A stretch of 41,769 bases of DNA from JBQTJJ01 sp052387235 (GCA_052387235.1 JBQTJJ010000105.1:1-41769), one strand, 5' to 3'; positions 30,578 to 39,205 are shown, counted from the stretch's first letter. Notes: generated from the sequence alone by a model not told the origin. Numbers and translations are program-made.

Positions 30578-32029
30578 ATGGAATGGCGAACCCTGGATCC
30601 CGAGCCCGTCCCGACCCTCGACCGGTACCGCACGGGAGGCGGCGGCCGCGGGCGTGAGGCGGCGCTGCGCCTGGGATCGGCCGGGATCGTGGACGACATC
30701 GACGCCTCGGGCCTGCGGGGCCGGGGCGGCGCCGGCTTCCCCACCGGTCGCAAGTGGCGCACCGTCCTCGAGAACCTCTCCCCCGAGACCCGCCCCACCG
30801 TGGTGGTGAACGGGGCCGAGGGCGAGCCCGGCTCCTTCAAGGACCGCATGCTCCTGCGCCGCAACCCCTACAAGGTGCTGGAGGGGGCGATCATCGCGGC
30901 CCACGCCGTGGGCGCCGACCGGGTGGTGGTGGCCATGAAGGCCTCGTTCACCCAGGAGCTCCGGCGCATGCGCGGCGCCATGGACGAGGTGCGGGGCGCG
31001 GGCTGGGCCGACGGCCTCGAGCTGTCGGTGGTGGAGGGGCCGAGCGAGTACCTCTACGGCGAGGAGACGGCCCTGCTCGAGGTTCTCGACGGCCGCGCCC
31101 CCTTCCCCCGGATCTCGCCCCCCTACCGCCGGGGCCTGGAGGACGACGGAGGTGGCGGCGACAGCAGCAGGGTGGCGTCCGACGTGCAGCTGGCCGGGCC
31201 GGACGCCACCACGGTGGCATCGCCCACGCTGGTGAACAACGTCGAGACCATGGCCAACGTGCCGGCCATCCTGGCCGAGGGCCCCGACTGGTTCCGCTCC
31301 CTCGGTACGGCCGAGTCCCCCGGCACCATCATCTGCACCGTCAGCGGCAACACCAACCGCCACGGCGTGGCCGAGTTCGCCATGGGCACGCCGCTGGGCC
31401 AGGTCATCGAGGCCGTCGGCCGGGGCCCCGCCCCGGGGGAGCGGATCGTGGCCGTGATGTCCGGCGTGGCCAACGCCCTGGTGCCGGCGTCCCGGCTCGA
31501 CACCCCGGTCAGCTACGAGGGCATGCTGGCCATCGGGTCCGGCCTGGGCGCGGCCGGCTTCATCGTGTTCGACGACACCACCGACCCGGCCGCGGTGGCC
31601 GCCGGCGTCGCCCGCTTCCTGGCCGTGGAGTCGTGCGGCCAGTGCACGCCGTGCAAGCAGGACGGGCTCGCCATCGCCGGCCTGTTCGACCGCATCCGCA
31701 GCTCCGACGCCGACGAGCACGACCTGGCCTCGGCCGAGGACCACCTGCGCACCGTCGCGGACGAGGCCCGCTGCTTCCTGGCCCACCAGCACCAGCGCGT
31801 GGTCCAGAGCGTCCTGGCCCTCTTCCCCGACGAGGTGCGGGCCCACGTCACGGGCGAGGTCCCGGCCGCGGGGGTCGAGCTGGTGGCGGCCATCGTCGAC
31901 ATCGCCGGCGACCGGGCCGTGCTGGACGAGGGCCACGCCGCCAAGCAGCCCGACTGGACCTACGACGGCACCGACTCCGGGCAGGCGCCGGCCGACCGGG
32001 TGGACCAGGGCCAGGGCGAGCGCCTGTAG
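30578..32029 (+). CDS. Orphan NuoF-like NADH-binding flavoprotein
   Basis: The 483-residue protein has the FMN/NADH site of complex I subunit F: GLRGRGGAGFPTGRKW, NGAEGEPGSFKDR, EGPSEYLYGEETALLE and TLVNNVETMANVPAI. An SLBB-type segment and the [4Fe-4S] motif ESCGQCTPCKQ follow, with a fourth Cys (EARCF) about 40 residues on. No other nuo, hydrogenase or formate dehydrogenase subunit is next to it, so its electron partner is unknown. A soluble NADH:acceptor module is one option. Start ATG 30578, probably leaderless. It is convergent with the sigma-factor gene with only a 4-base gap. Confidence 0.88.
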   Translation: MEWRTLDPEPVPTLDRYRTGGGGRGREAALRLGSAGIVDDIDASGLRGRGGAGFPTGRKWRTVLENLSPETRPTVVVNGAEGEPGSFKDRMLLRRNPYKVLEGAIIAAHAVGADRVVVAMKASFTQELRRMRGAMDEVRGAGWADGLELSVVEGPSEYLYGEETALLEVLDGRAPFPRISPPYRRGLEDDGGGGDSSRVASDVQLAGPDATTVASPTLVNNVETMANVPAILAEGPDWFRSLGTAESPGTIICTVSGNTNRHGVAEFAMGTPLGQVIEAVGRGPAPGERIVAVMSGVANALVPASRLDTPVSYEGMLAIGSGLGAAGFIVFDDTTDPAAVAAGVARFLAVESCGQCTPCKQDGLAIAGLFDRIRSSDADEHDLASAEDHLRTVADEARCFLAHQHQRVVQSVLALFPDEVRAHVTGEVPAAGVELVAAIVDIAGDRAVLDEGHAAKQPDWTYDGTDSGQAPADRVDQGQGERL

Positions 32030-32033
32030 CGGC

Positions 32034-32978
32034 TCAGTCCCGCCGCGCCTCCCACGCCCGGAAGGCCTGGGGCATCGCCCGCAGCCGGGCCATGGCCCGG
32101 GCCTCGACCTGGCGCACCCGCTCGCCGCTCACCCCGAGCACCTGGCCCACGGCGGCGCGTGACCGGGGGGCACGGCCGTCGAGCCCGTGGCGCAGGCACA
32201 GGATGTCGCGCTCACGCTCATCCAGCATCGACAGGAGGTGCAGCACCCCGTCCGGGTCGAGGCCGGCCAGGGCCGCCTGCAGCGACCGCTCCGCCGCCGG
32301 GTCGGCGATCGTCTCGCCCAGCTCGGGACCCTCTTCGGGCCCGAGCCGCTCCGAGACCGACCGGGGGTCGGCCGCCGCGGCCAGGAGCTCGGCCACCCGC
32401 GCCGGCGCCATGCCCACCTCGGCCGCCACCTCGTCCATCGACGGCTGCCGGCCCAGGTGGGCCTCGAGCCGGGTCGTGGCCCGGTTGATGCGGACCACCT
32501 TGTCACCGACCTCGACAGGCAGGCGGATGAGCCGTCCGCTGTTGGCGATGGCCCGGGTGATGGCCTGGCGGATCCACCAGGTGGCGTAGGTGGAGAACCG
32601 GAATCCCCTGCGGTGGTCGAACTTCCGCACCGCCTGCAGCAGCCCGATGTTGCCCTCCTGCACCAGGTCCGACAGCGAGAGCCCCGGGTGGCGGTAGCGC
32701 CTGGCGATGGACACCACCAGGCGCAGGTTGGCCTCCACGAACCGGCGGGTGGCCTGCTCGCAGCGGGCGACGGCCAGGTGCAGGAACCGGCGGCGCTCGG
32801 GCGGGAGGCCGCCGTCGTACTCCGCCAGCTCGCGGGTGGCGGCACGACCTTCCTCGATGGAGCGGCCCAGCGCCTCCTCGTCCTCCCGGGTGAGCAGCGG
32901 GCGGCCGCCGATCTCGGCCAGGTAGAGCCCGAGCACGTCGTCGGGCCCACCGCTGTTCCTCGCCTGGTGCTCGGGCAC
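32034..32978 (-). CDS. Group 2 sigma-70-family RNA polymerase sigma factor
   Basis: The 314-residue protein has region 1.2 (DDVLGLYLAEIGGRPLLTREDEEALG), region 2 (EANLRLVVSIARRY, SLSDLVQEGNIGLLQAVRKFDHRRGFRFSTYATWWIRQAITRAI), region 3 (LIRLPVEVGDKVVRIN, GRQPSMDEVAAEVGM) and region 4 (LDERERDILCLRHGL, LGVSGERVRQVEARAMARLR). It lacks the long region 1.1 and NCR of the housekeeping factor, so it is a SigB/HrdB-like alternative factor. I chose GTG 32978 because GGAGG lies eight bases upstream; the frame is open to 33254. Region 4 has an unusual segment (GRAPRSRAAVGQV) where EEVG-type sequence is normal, which may alter -35 preference. Confidence 0.92.
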   Translation of the reverse strand: MPEHQARNSGGPDDVLGLYLAEIGGRPLLTREDEEALGRSIEEGRAATRELAEYDGGLPPERRRFLHLAVARCEQATRRFVEANLRLVVSIARRYRHPGLSLSDLVQEGNIGLLQAVRKFDHRRGFRFSTYATWWIRQAITRAIANSGRLIRLPVEVGDKVVRINRATTRLEAHLGRQPSMDEVAAEVGMAPARVAELLAAAADPRSVSERLGPEEGPELGETIADPAAERSLQAALAGLDPDGVLHLLSMLDERERDILCLRHGLDGRAPRSRAAVGQVLGVSGERVRQVEARAMARLRAMPQAFRAWEARRD

Positions 32979-33097
32979 CGCACGCCTCCGGGTTCTGGGC
33001 CGGCGTTGCCGCACGGCCGTCGGCGTCCCTCCGGCTCGACCGGTCCTACCTACTGTTCCGCTGATCGGCCGGGGCGGAAACCTCCCGGAGGACCAGG

Positions 33098-33466
33098 TCA
33101 CGCCGGCGGGGCCTTCGGCTCCTCCTTCCCGCCGCGGCGGACGATGTCGTTCACCCGCTCGCACTCGTCGATCAGCTCGTCCACCGCCCGCTCCAGGGCC
33201 GGCGTGCCGTGCCCGGCGCGGGCGGCCCGCAGCCGGGCCCGCAGCGGCTCCCACCGCTCGTCCACCTCGGCTGCGCCCTCGGCGTCGGCCACGGCCCGGT
33301 CGAGCGCGGCGAACGACGGGGCCTCCCCCTCCGACACCGGCCCCAACGAAGCGATGCAGGCGTCCTGGGCCCGCTCGGCGGCGCGGGACTCGGCGCTGCG
33401 CCCGCAGGCGGCGCCGGCCGGCGTCGCGATGGCCAGGGCGACGAGGAGGAGGGAGCGCCGCCTCAG
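33098..33466 (-). CDS. Small exported protein coupled to the MMPL gene, possible CTG start
   Basis: The 122-residue product would begin MRRRSLLLVALAIATPAGAACGRS, a signal peptide with a possible weak lipobox. A helical Ala/Glu-rich domain follows (ESRAAERAQDACIASLG, ALDRAVADAEGAAEVDERWEPLRARLRAARAG, LERAVDELIDECERVNDIV) with three Cys. No ATG or GTG sits at the natural start; a CTG at 33466 overlaps the MMPL stop as CTGA, mirroring the ATGA/GTGA overlaps elsewhere here. Upstream the frame is open but reads Arg-rich antisense-like sequence, so I favour the CTG. Function unknown; perhaps an accessory of the transporter. Confidence 0.6.
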   Translation of the reverse strand: MRRRSLLLVALAIATPAGAACGRSAESRAAERAQDACIASLGPVSEGEAPSFAALDRAVADAEGAAEVDERWEPLRARLRAARAGHGTPALERAVDELIDECERVNDIVRRGGKEEPKAPPA

Positions 33467-35754
33467 TCCTCGTCCTTGCTCCCGCCGGTGACGACCGGCA
33501 CGCCGCCGGCGCGCGTGCCGCCGTTGCCGGCCACGGCCACGCCGGCCGGAACGCCGGCCCGGTCCCGGAGGTCGAGGTGGGACGCCGGCCCCTCGACGCC
33601 GAGGTTCGGCAGCCACGACAGCCACGACGGCAGGTACCAGTTGCGGTCGCCGAGCAGCTTCATGCTGGCCGGCACCAGGACCGAGCGCACGATCGTGGCG
33701 TCGATGAGCACCGCCACCCCCAGGCCGAAGCCCATCTGCTCGAAGGCCACCATCCGGCCTGCGGCGAAGCCGCCGAACACGGCCACCATGATCAGGGCCG
33801 CGCCGGTGATGATGCCGGCCGTGGTGCGCAGCCCGTAGGCCACCGACTCGGCGTTGTCGCGGGTGATGTCGAAGTGCTCACGGATCCGCGACAGCAGGAA
33901 CACGTGGTAGTCCATCGAGAGGCCGAAAAGGACCGAGAAGAGGAACAGGGGCAGCCACGCCTCGATCACCTCCACCTGCTGGAACCCGAGGATCCCGGCC
34001 CCGACCCCCTTCTGGCTGACCAGCACGATGAGGCCGTAGGCGGCGCCCACCGACAGCAGGTTCATCACGATGGCCTTGAGGGGCACGACGATGGACCGGA
34101 ACGCCACCGTCAGCAGGGCGAACGACAGGCCCAGCACGAACACGAACACGATCGGCAGGTACCGGTCGGCCACGTCGAAGAAGTCCTTGTTGAACGCCGT
34201 CTCCCCGCCCACCAGGGCCCTGGCGCCCGACCCCTCGGGGAAGGCGGCGGGCACGTAGTCGTCCCGGACGCGCTGCACCGCGTCGGTGGACGCCTTGCTG
34301 TACGGATCGTCCTTCAGGGCCACTGTGACGAGGGCCAGGTCGCCGGCGTCGTTGCGCTGCACCTCGGACGGCCCGAACAGGCCGTCGCCCTCGAGGAACG
34401 CCTGCAGCTCGGCGATGCCGGCCTCGACCCCGGACGAGCTCACGTCGCCGTCCACCACGATCTTCACCGGCGAGCCCAGGCCGCCGGGGAAGTCCCGGGC
34501 CAGGACGTCGAAGGCCTGCTTCGAGGGCAGCTCGTCGGGCACGGTGCTCACGCCGGAGAAGCCGGTGCGCATGTCGAGGGCGGACGAGGCGGCGGCCAGC
34601 AGGAGGCCCGCGCCCAGGACCAGGCTGAGCACTGGCCGGCGCATCACGGTGCGGGTGACGGCGTCCCAGAACCCGCCCCTGAACTCGGGATCCGGCGCCC
34701 GGCGCCGGTGGATGCGCAGCGAGTCGACCTTGTCGCCCAGCAGCCCGAGGACGGCGGGCAGCAGCGTGAGCGAGGCCAGCACGGCGACGACCACCACGAA
34801 GATGGCGCCGGCGCCCAGGCTCTTGAAGATGGAGTTGGGGATCAGGATCATCCCCAGCAGGGCCAGCACGACCGTGAGGCCGCTGAACAGCACGGCCCGG
34901 CTGGCGGTGGCGCCGGTGGCCTCGATGGCGTCGAGCTTGTCCCTGCCCCGCCGGCGCTCCTCCCGGTACCGGGAGACGACGAACAGGGAATAGTCGATCC
35001 CGACGGCCAGGCCCATCATCGAGATCATGTTGGTGACGAAGAACGAGAACTCGACGAACTGCCCCACGATGGCGACGATGCCGACGGCGATGGCGATGGA
35101 GGCCACGCCGATGATGATCGGGATGATGCCGGCCACCACCGCCCCGAAGACCACGACCAGGATCACGAGGGCGGCGAGGATGCCGACCGACTCGCCCTTG
35201 GCCAGGTCCTCCTCGGACACGGTGTTGAAGTCCTCGCCCAGCGAGCCGGGTCCGAAGACCTTCACGGTGAAGCCGTCGGCCCTGTTGGCGTCGATGACCG
35301 CCTGCAGGTCGCCGATCTTGTCCGGTGCGTCCTCCGGCGCGCCGGCCAGGGTGGTGGGGGCCAGCACGGTCCGGCGGTCCTCGGACACCATGTTCGGGTC
35401 CTCGGTCTCGAAGAACGAGGTGGTCTCCTGGACCACGTCGGGCCCGAGGGCGTCCAGGTCGGTCAGCAGACCCTCGACATAGGCGCCGAAGGCGGGGTCG
35501 TCCACCGTGGCCGACGCCGAGCTGACGATCACGATCTCGGTGTCACGCTCGGGGCCGGTGAGCCTGTCCTCGAGCAGCTTCTCGGCCCGGTCCGCCTCCG
35601 GGTTGTTGGTCATGGCCACGCCGGTGGTGGTGGCGTCGCCCAGGAGGCTCCCGCTGGCGGCGCCGGCGCCGACGACGGCCAGCACCCAGACGGCGACCGT
35701 GAGCCACGGCCGGCGGCTGCTGGCTCGGGCCAGTGACTGCGGGGAGAGTCGCAT
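33463..35754 (-). CDS. MMPL/RND-family transporter
   Basis: The 763-residue protein is a duplicated RND permease with about 12 transmembrane helices. The first half has an initial helix, an extracytoplasmic loop (about 40-190) and a five-helix bundle containing MISMMGLAVGIDYSLFVVSRYREE. The second repeats the plan with LFGLSMDYHVFLLSRIREHF. The paired GIDYSLF and SMDYHVF motifs carry the Asp-Tyr pairs used for proton coupling in MmpL proteins. It likely exports a lipid or hydrophobic compound. A GGAGG ribosome site precedes the ATG, and a GTTA-N7-TAAC palindrome lies 68 bases upstream. No MmpS partner is seen; the small coupled protein downstream may assist. Confidence 0.93.
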   Translation of the reverse strand: MRLSPQSLARASSRRPWLTVAVWVLAVVGAGAASGSLLGDATTTGVAMTNNPEADRAEKLLEDRLTGPERDTEIVIVSSASATVDDPAFGAYVEGLLTDLDALGPDVVQETTSFFETEDPNMVSEDRRTVLAPTTLAGAPEDAPDKIGDLQAVIDANRADGFTVKVFGPGSLGEDFNTVSEEDLAKGESVGILAALVILVVVFGAVVAGIIPIIIGVASIAIAVGIVAIVGQFVEFSFFVTNMISMMGLAVGIDYSLFVVSRYREERRRGRDKLDAIEATGATASRAVLFSGLTVVLALLGMILIPNSIFKSLGAGAIFVVVVAVLASLTLLPAVLGLLGDKVDSLRIHRRRAPDPEFRGGFWDAVTRTVMRRPVLSLVLGAGLLLAAASSALDMRTGFSGVSTVPDELPSKQAFDVLARDFPGGLGSPVKIVVDGDVSSSGVEAGIAELQAFLEGDGLFGPSEVQRNDAGDLALVTVALKDDPYSKASTDAVQRVRDDYVPAAFPEGSGARALVGGETAFNKDFFDVADRYLPIVFVFVLGLSFALLTVAFRSIVVPLKAIVMNLLSVGAAYGLIVLVSQKGVGAGILGFQQVEVIEAWLPLFLFSVLFGLSMDYHVFLLSRIREHFDITRDNAESVAYGLRTTAGIITGAALIMVAVFGGFAAGRMVAFEQMGFGLGVAVLIDATIVRSVLVPASMKLLGDRNWYLPSWLSWLPNLGVEGPASHLDLRDRAGVPAGVAVAGNGGTRAGGVPVVTGGSKDED

Positions 35755-35822
35755 CGTGGTCGTCCTCCTTCACGCGGTCCGCCCCGCCCCACCGGAGAGC
35801 GCACCAGCCAGCTCGGCCGAAT

Positions 35823-35837
35823 GTTACCCGCGTTAAC
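35823..35837. promoter_or_regulatory. Possible operator upstream of the MMPL gene
   Basis: GTTA-N7-TAAC is a short palindrome including GTTAAC, AT-rich against the background, 68 bases before the MMPL start and 86 bases before the divergent aldehyde dehydrogenase. TetR-type regulators often use such sites, but no regulator gene is adjacent. Short arms make this tentative. Confidence 0.3.
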
Positions 35838-35910
35838 TAGCACGTGGGCCGGAGGGATACAAGCGGAAATGCGCTCGCCGGCCCTACGGGCCTGCGAGTC
35901 ACGTAGGCCC

Positions 35911-35916
35911 TACCCT
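35911..35916 (+). promoter_or_regulatory. -10 element for leaderless start of the aldehyde dehydrogenase gene
   Basis: TACCCT ends seven bases before GTG 35924 and there is no ribosome site. The placement fits transcription starting at or near the start codon. Confidence 0.5.
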
Positions 35917-35923
35917 CGGACGG

Positions 35924-37390
35924 GTGGGAGGTGCCGAGCGCGAGCGCGAGGTCGTGGCCGGGGTCCCGTCCGGGCTGCTCGTGGGCGGCACCTGGCGCCG
36001 GGCCCGGTCCGGGCGGACGCTGGCGGTGGAGGATCCCGCCACCGGCGATGTCCTCACCGAGGTGGCCGACGCCGGCCCCGACGACGGGCTGGCCGCGCTG
36101 GAGGCGGCGGCGGGCACCCAGGCGGCGTGGGCCGCCACCGCCCCCCGCCGGAGGGGCGAGGTCCTCACCCGGGCCTTCGAGGTCATGCGGGAGCGCCTCG
36201 ACGAGTTGGCCCTGCTCATGACGCTGGAGATGGGCAAGCCGGTGGCCGAGTCACGGGCCGAGGTGGCCTACGCCGGCGAGTTCCTCCGGTGGTTCGGCGA
36301 GGAGGCGGTGCGGGTGGAGGGCGACTACCGCGTCGCGCCGGACGGCGGGAGCCGCATCGTCACCATGCGCCAGCCGGTGGGGCCCTGCCTGCTCATCACC
36401 CCGTGGAACTTCCCGCTGGCCATGGGCGCCCGCAAGATCGGCCCGGCGATCGCGGCCGGCTGCACCATGGTGGTCAAGCCGGCGGCGCAGACACCCCTTT
36501 CGATGCTGTCCCTGGCCGCGATCCTGCAGGAGGCCGGCCTGCCCGACGGCGTGCTCAACGTGATGGCCACGTCGGAGCCGGGTGACCTGGTCGGCCCCCT
36601 CCTCGCCGACCCCCGGCTCCGCAAGCTCTCGTTCACCGGCTCCACCGAGACGGGCCGGCGGCTCATGGCGCAGGCCGCGCCCAACCTCCTGCGGCTCTCC
36701 CTGGAGCTGGGAGGCAACGCCCCGTTCATCGTCTTCGCCGACGCCGACCTCGACCGGGCCGTGGACGGGGCGGTGGTGGCCAAGATGCGCAACACGGGCG
36801 AGGCGTGCACGGCCGCCAACCGCTTCCTGGTCGAGGCCACGGTGGCGACCGAGTTCGCGGAGCGGCTGGCGGCGCGGCTCGGGTCCATGAAGGTGGGCCG
36901 CGGCACCGACGACGGCGTGGAGGTTGGCCCGCTGATCGACGCCACCCAGGGCGAGAAGGTGGCGGGCCTGGTGGACGGCGCGGTGGCGGCCGGCGCCCGA
37001 GTGCTCGTGGGCGGCTCCCGCCTCGGCCCGCCCGGCTACTTCTTCGCCCCCACCGTGCTGGACCGGGTCCCCGCCGGGGCGGACATCCTCCGGCGGGAGG
37101 TGTTCGGTCCGGTGGCGCCGGTCGTCACGTTCGACGACGAGGACGAGGCGGTCACCGTCGCCGACGACTCCCGCCACGGGCTCGTCGCCTACGTCTACAC
37201 CCGAGACCTGGACCGGGCCCTGCGGGTGTGCGAGCGGCTCGAGACCGGCATGGTGGGCCTGAACCAGGGCATGGTCTCCAACCCGGCCGCGCCCTTCGGT
37301 GGCGTGAAGCAGTCCGGGTTCGGGCGCGAGGGCGGACGGGAGGGGATCCTCGAGTACCTGCGGACCAAGTACGTGGCGGTGCGGTCCTGA
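35924..37390 (+). CDS. NAD(P)-dependent aldehyde dehydrogenase, GabD/succinate-semialdehyde type
   Basis: The 488-residue enzyme has the catalytic Cys in NTGEACTAANRFLVE, the general-base Glu in LELGGNAPFIVF, the cofactor block LITPWNFPLAMGARKIGPAIAAGC and SFTGSTETGRRLM. The C-terminus GGVKQSGFGREGGREGILEYLRTKYVAV is typical of GabD-like enzymes. Likely substrates are succinate or glutarate semialdehyde, or another small semialdehyde; nothing nearby fixes it. The first 14 residues may not be translated if a later GTG is used. It is followed by a hairpin before the convergent small gene. Confidence 0.88.
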   Translation: MGGAEREREVVAGVPSGLLVGGTWRRARSGRTLAVEDPATGDVLTEVADAGPDDGLAALEAAAGTQAAWAATAPRRRGEVLTRAFEVMRERLDELALLMTLEMGKPVAESRAEVAYAGEFLRWFGEEAVRVEGDYRVAPDGGSRIVTMRQPVGPCLLITPWNFPLAMGARKIGPAIAAGCTMVVKPAAQTPLSMLSLAAILQEAGLPDGVLNVMATSEPGDLVGPLLADPRLRKLSFTGSTETGRRLMAQAAPNLLRLSLELGGNAPFIVFADADLDRAVDGAVVAKMRNTGEACTAANRFLVEATVATEFAERLAARLGSMKVGRGTDDGVEVGPLIDATQGEKVAGLVDGAVAAGARVLVGGSRLGPPGYFFAPTVLDRVPAGADILRREVFGPVAPVVTFDDEDEAVTVADDSRHGLVAYVYTRDLDRALRVCERLETGMVGLNQGMVSNPAAPFGGVKQSGFGREGGREGILEYLRTKYVAVRS

Positions 37391-37429
37391 AGGGACGATC
37401 GGCGCGTCGCGGTCATCCACGTTCCAACC

Positions 37430-37455
37430 GCCGGCCTCCGGGGAACAAGGCCGGC
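37430..37455. terminator. Bidirectional hairpin terminator between convergent genes
   Basis: GCCGGCCT (37430-37437) pairs perfectly with AGGCCGGC (37448-37455) around a 10-base loop. It lies in the 74-base gap between the aldehyde dehydrogenase stop and that of the facing small gene. Confidence 0.65.
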
Positions 37456-37464
37456 GACATGGGA

Positions 37465-37743
37465 TCAGTCGTCGTCCTCCAGCTCCTCGCCCGCGTAGCT
37501 CCGGTACGTGTCGAAGCGGCTGCGCACGCCCATCGGCGTGGTCACGAAGATGTCGGCCAGCTCCTCCCAGGTGTGGCCCTTCTCCCGAGCCTGTCCCACC
37601 AGCAGGCGCAGCAGGGTCTCCAGGTAGGGGCCGGCCGCGACCGCGGTCGCGATGCGGGGCAGGACCGGAGTCGTGCCGTCAGCGGCCTTTTCGGCCAGGT
37701 GGGCGAGCTGGGCCGCAACCTCACGAGGGGAGTCTTCCGTCAT
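37465..37743 (-). CDS. Small helix-turn-helix-like protein, unknown function
   Basis: The 92-residue protein is all-helical. QAREKGHTWEELADIFVTTPMGVRSRFDTY (residues about 51-80) looks like the helix-turn-helix of small actinobacterial proteins that read TWEEIGxxLGxSRQAAxxRF. The C-terminus is acidic (GEELEDDD). It diverges from a second small gene, sharing 34 bases. CATAGT lies eight bases before the ATG with no ribosome site. DNA binding is plausible but unproven. Confidence 0.7.
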   Translation of the reverse strand: MTEDSPREVAAQLAHLAEKAADGTTPVLPRIATAVAAGPYLETLLRLLVGQAREKGHTWEELADIFVTTPMGVRSRFDTYRSYAGEELEDDD

Positions 37744-37751
37744 GGCGCGAG

Positions 37752-37757
37752 ACTATG
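37752..37757 (-). promoter_or_regulatory. -10 element for the small HTH-like gene
   Basis: CATAGT on the minus strand ends eight bases before ATG 37743, with no ribosome site. It shares the 34-base divergent gap with the -10 of the opposite gene at 37766-37771, so the two promoters overlap. Confidence 0.4.
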
Positions 37758-37765
37758 CAGCGTGC

Positions 37766-37771
37766 GACAAT
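37766..37771 (+). promoter_or_regulatory. -10 element for the small divergent gene
   Basis: GACAAT ends six bases before ATG 37778. AGGAG also lies there but only one base from the ATG, too close for normal use, so leaderless initiation is likely. Confidence 0.4.
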
Positions 37772-37777
37772 AGGAGC

Positions 37778-38176
37778 ATGCCCGACGGACCGGAGCTGCT
37801 GGCACTGGCACTCGAGTTGGAGGCCGACGCCGTGGCCCCGGAGTCGGCCATCGCCACCCTCCTGGAGGCGGCCGGGCGCAGCCCCACCACGCTGATGGGC
37901 GCGTACGCGTACGCCCATTCGCTGGCCGAGGACCAGCCGTACGACGAGTGCACCGAGCACATGCTGGACCTGCTCACCAAGGCGCTCCAGCGGGCGGTGC
38001 GCCTCACCGGCGAGCGCCCCGTCACCGACGCCCCGGGCCTCTACCAGCACATCATCGACGTCTCGGGTCGGGGGTCGGTGGCGCCCGGCGCGGTGGCGTC
38101 GCGCACGGCCGAGGTCGACGCCGACATCGACCTCCTACGCCCGTCCGAGGAAGAGCTGCCCACCCGGCCGGCCTGA
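37778..38176 (+). CDS. Small helical protein, unknown function
   Basis: The 132-residue protein is mostly helical and acidic (ELLALALELEADAVAPESAIATLLEAAG, LMGAYAYAHSLAEDQPYDECTEHMLDLLTKALQRAVRLTG), with a flexible Ala/Gly/acidic C-terminus. I see no signal peptide or membrane segment. It is divergent from the HTH-like gene and 51 bases upstream of the ABC transporter. No family recognised. Confidence 0.65.
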   Translation: MPDGPELLALALELEADAVAPESAIATLLEAAGRSPTTLMGAYAYAHSLAEDQPYDECTEHMLDLLTKALQRAVRLTGERPVTDAPGLYQHIIDVSGRGSVAPGAVASRTAEVDADIDLLRPSEEELPTRPA

Positions 38177-38213
38177 TCGCCCGGGGGCGGTCCCGCTTCC
38201 CCCCGCGCTCTGG

Positions 38214-38219
38214 GACACT
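38214..38219 (+). promoter_or_regulatory. -10 element for leaderless start of the ABC ATPase gene
   Basis: GACACT ends eight bases before ATG 38228; only a G-rich run without SD spacing lies between. It resembles TACACT with one change. Confidence 0.35.
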
Positions 38220-38227
38220 CGGGGGCG

Positions 38228-39205
38228 ATGACCACCGTCATCAGCACCGACGACCTGAGCCGCAGCTTCGGCAGCGAACGGGCCCTCGACGGCCTCAGCC
38301 TCGACGTCGACGAGGGCGAGGTGGTGGCCCTCCTCGGGCCCAACGGCGCCGGCAAGACCACCACCCTGCGCCTGCTCAACGGCGTGCTGCGCCCCGACCG
38401 GGGCCACGCCTCGGTGCTCGGTCTCGACCCTGTCCGCGAGGGCACCGAGCTGCGCCGGCGCACCGGCGTGCTCACCGAGACCGCCGGCCTCGACGACCGC
38501 CTCACGGCCCGGGAGAACCTGGTGCTGGTGGCCCGCATCCGGGAGGTCCCGGCGCGCGAGGCGGGACGGCGGGCCGACGACCTGCTCGAGCGACTCGACA
38601 TGGGGCCATGGGCGTCCCGGTCCGTGCGGGGCTTCTCCACCGGCCAGCGCAAGCGGGTGGCGCTGGCGCTGGCCCTGCTGCACGACCCGGAGGTGCTCTT
38701 CCTCGACGAGCCGACGTCCGGGCTGGACCCGGCCGCGTCCCGGGACGTCATCGACCTCATCGCGTCGCTCGCCCGCGAGCGCCGGCGCACGGTGGTGGTG
38801 TGCACCCACTTCCTGGGCGACGCCGGCAGGCTGTGCCGGCGGATGGCGGTGCTCGACCGGGGCCGGCTCCAGGCGTTCGGCACCCCCGAGGACCTGGCCG
38901 CCGGGCTGTGGCGGGGCCTGGACGTGGACCTCGACCTGGGCCGGCGCGCCGACGATGCCGTCCTCGCCCTGGTGGGCGCGTGCCCCGGCGTCCTGGCCCG
39001 GGAGGCGACCCCCGAGGGCTGCCGGGTGCGGGTGGCCGACCGCCACGCCGTCCCCGCCATCGTCGCCGCCCTGGTGGGCCGGCAGGTGGGGGTGTACGCC
39101 GCCACCCCGCGCCCGGCCACGCTGGAGGACGTCTACTTCGCCCTGCAGGAGCGCAGCGACGAGGAGGAGGCCATGGTCGGGCCGGACGGGGGCGGGGGGC
39201 GGTGA
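38228..39205 (+). CDS. ABC transporter ATP-binding protein
   Basis: The 325-residue ATPase has Walker A GPNGAGKTT (about 38-46), signature FSTGQRKRVALALALL, Walker B VLFLDEPTSGLDP and a switch His in VVVCTHF. A C-terminal extension of about 100 residues (DVDLDLGRRADDAVLALVG to the end) is like the accessory domain of CcmA/NatA-type exporters. It overlaps the permease gene (GTGA). Cargo unknown; a DUF4230-like gene follows the permease. Confidence 0.95.
   Translation: MTTVISTDDLSRSFGSERALDGLSLDVDEGEVVALLGPNGAGKTTTLRLLNGVLRPDRGHASVLGLDPVREGTELRRRTGVLTETAGLDDRLTARENLVLVARIREVPAREAGRRADDLLERLDMGPWASRSVRGFSTGQRKRVALALALLHDPEVLFLDEPTSGLDPAASRDVIDLIASLARERRRTVVVCTHFLGDAGRLCRRMAVLDRGRLQAFGTPEDLAAGLWRGLDVDLDLGRRADDAVLALVGACPGVLAREATPEGCRVRVADRHAVPAIVAALVGRQVGVYAATPRPATLEDVYFALQERSDEEEAMVGPDGGGGR

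Noticed and set aside
29615..31936. 773-codon open frame on the minus strand across the NuoF-like and flavoprotein genes
   Set aside because: Composition is Arg/Gly/His-rich without any motif, while both underlying genes have clear catalytic motifs.
35875..35916. GGCCCTAC direct repeat before the aldehyde dehydrogenase as an operator
   Set aside because: Only two 8-base copies with low-complexity GC flanks; the inverted pairing is five bases. Too weak to call.
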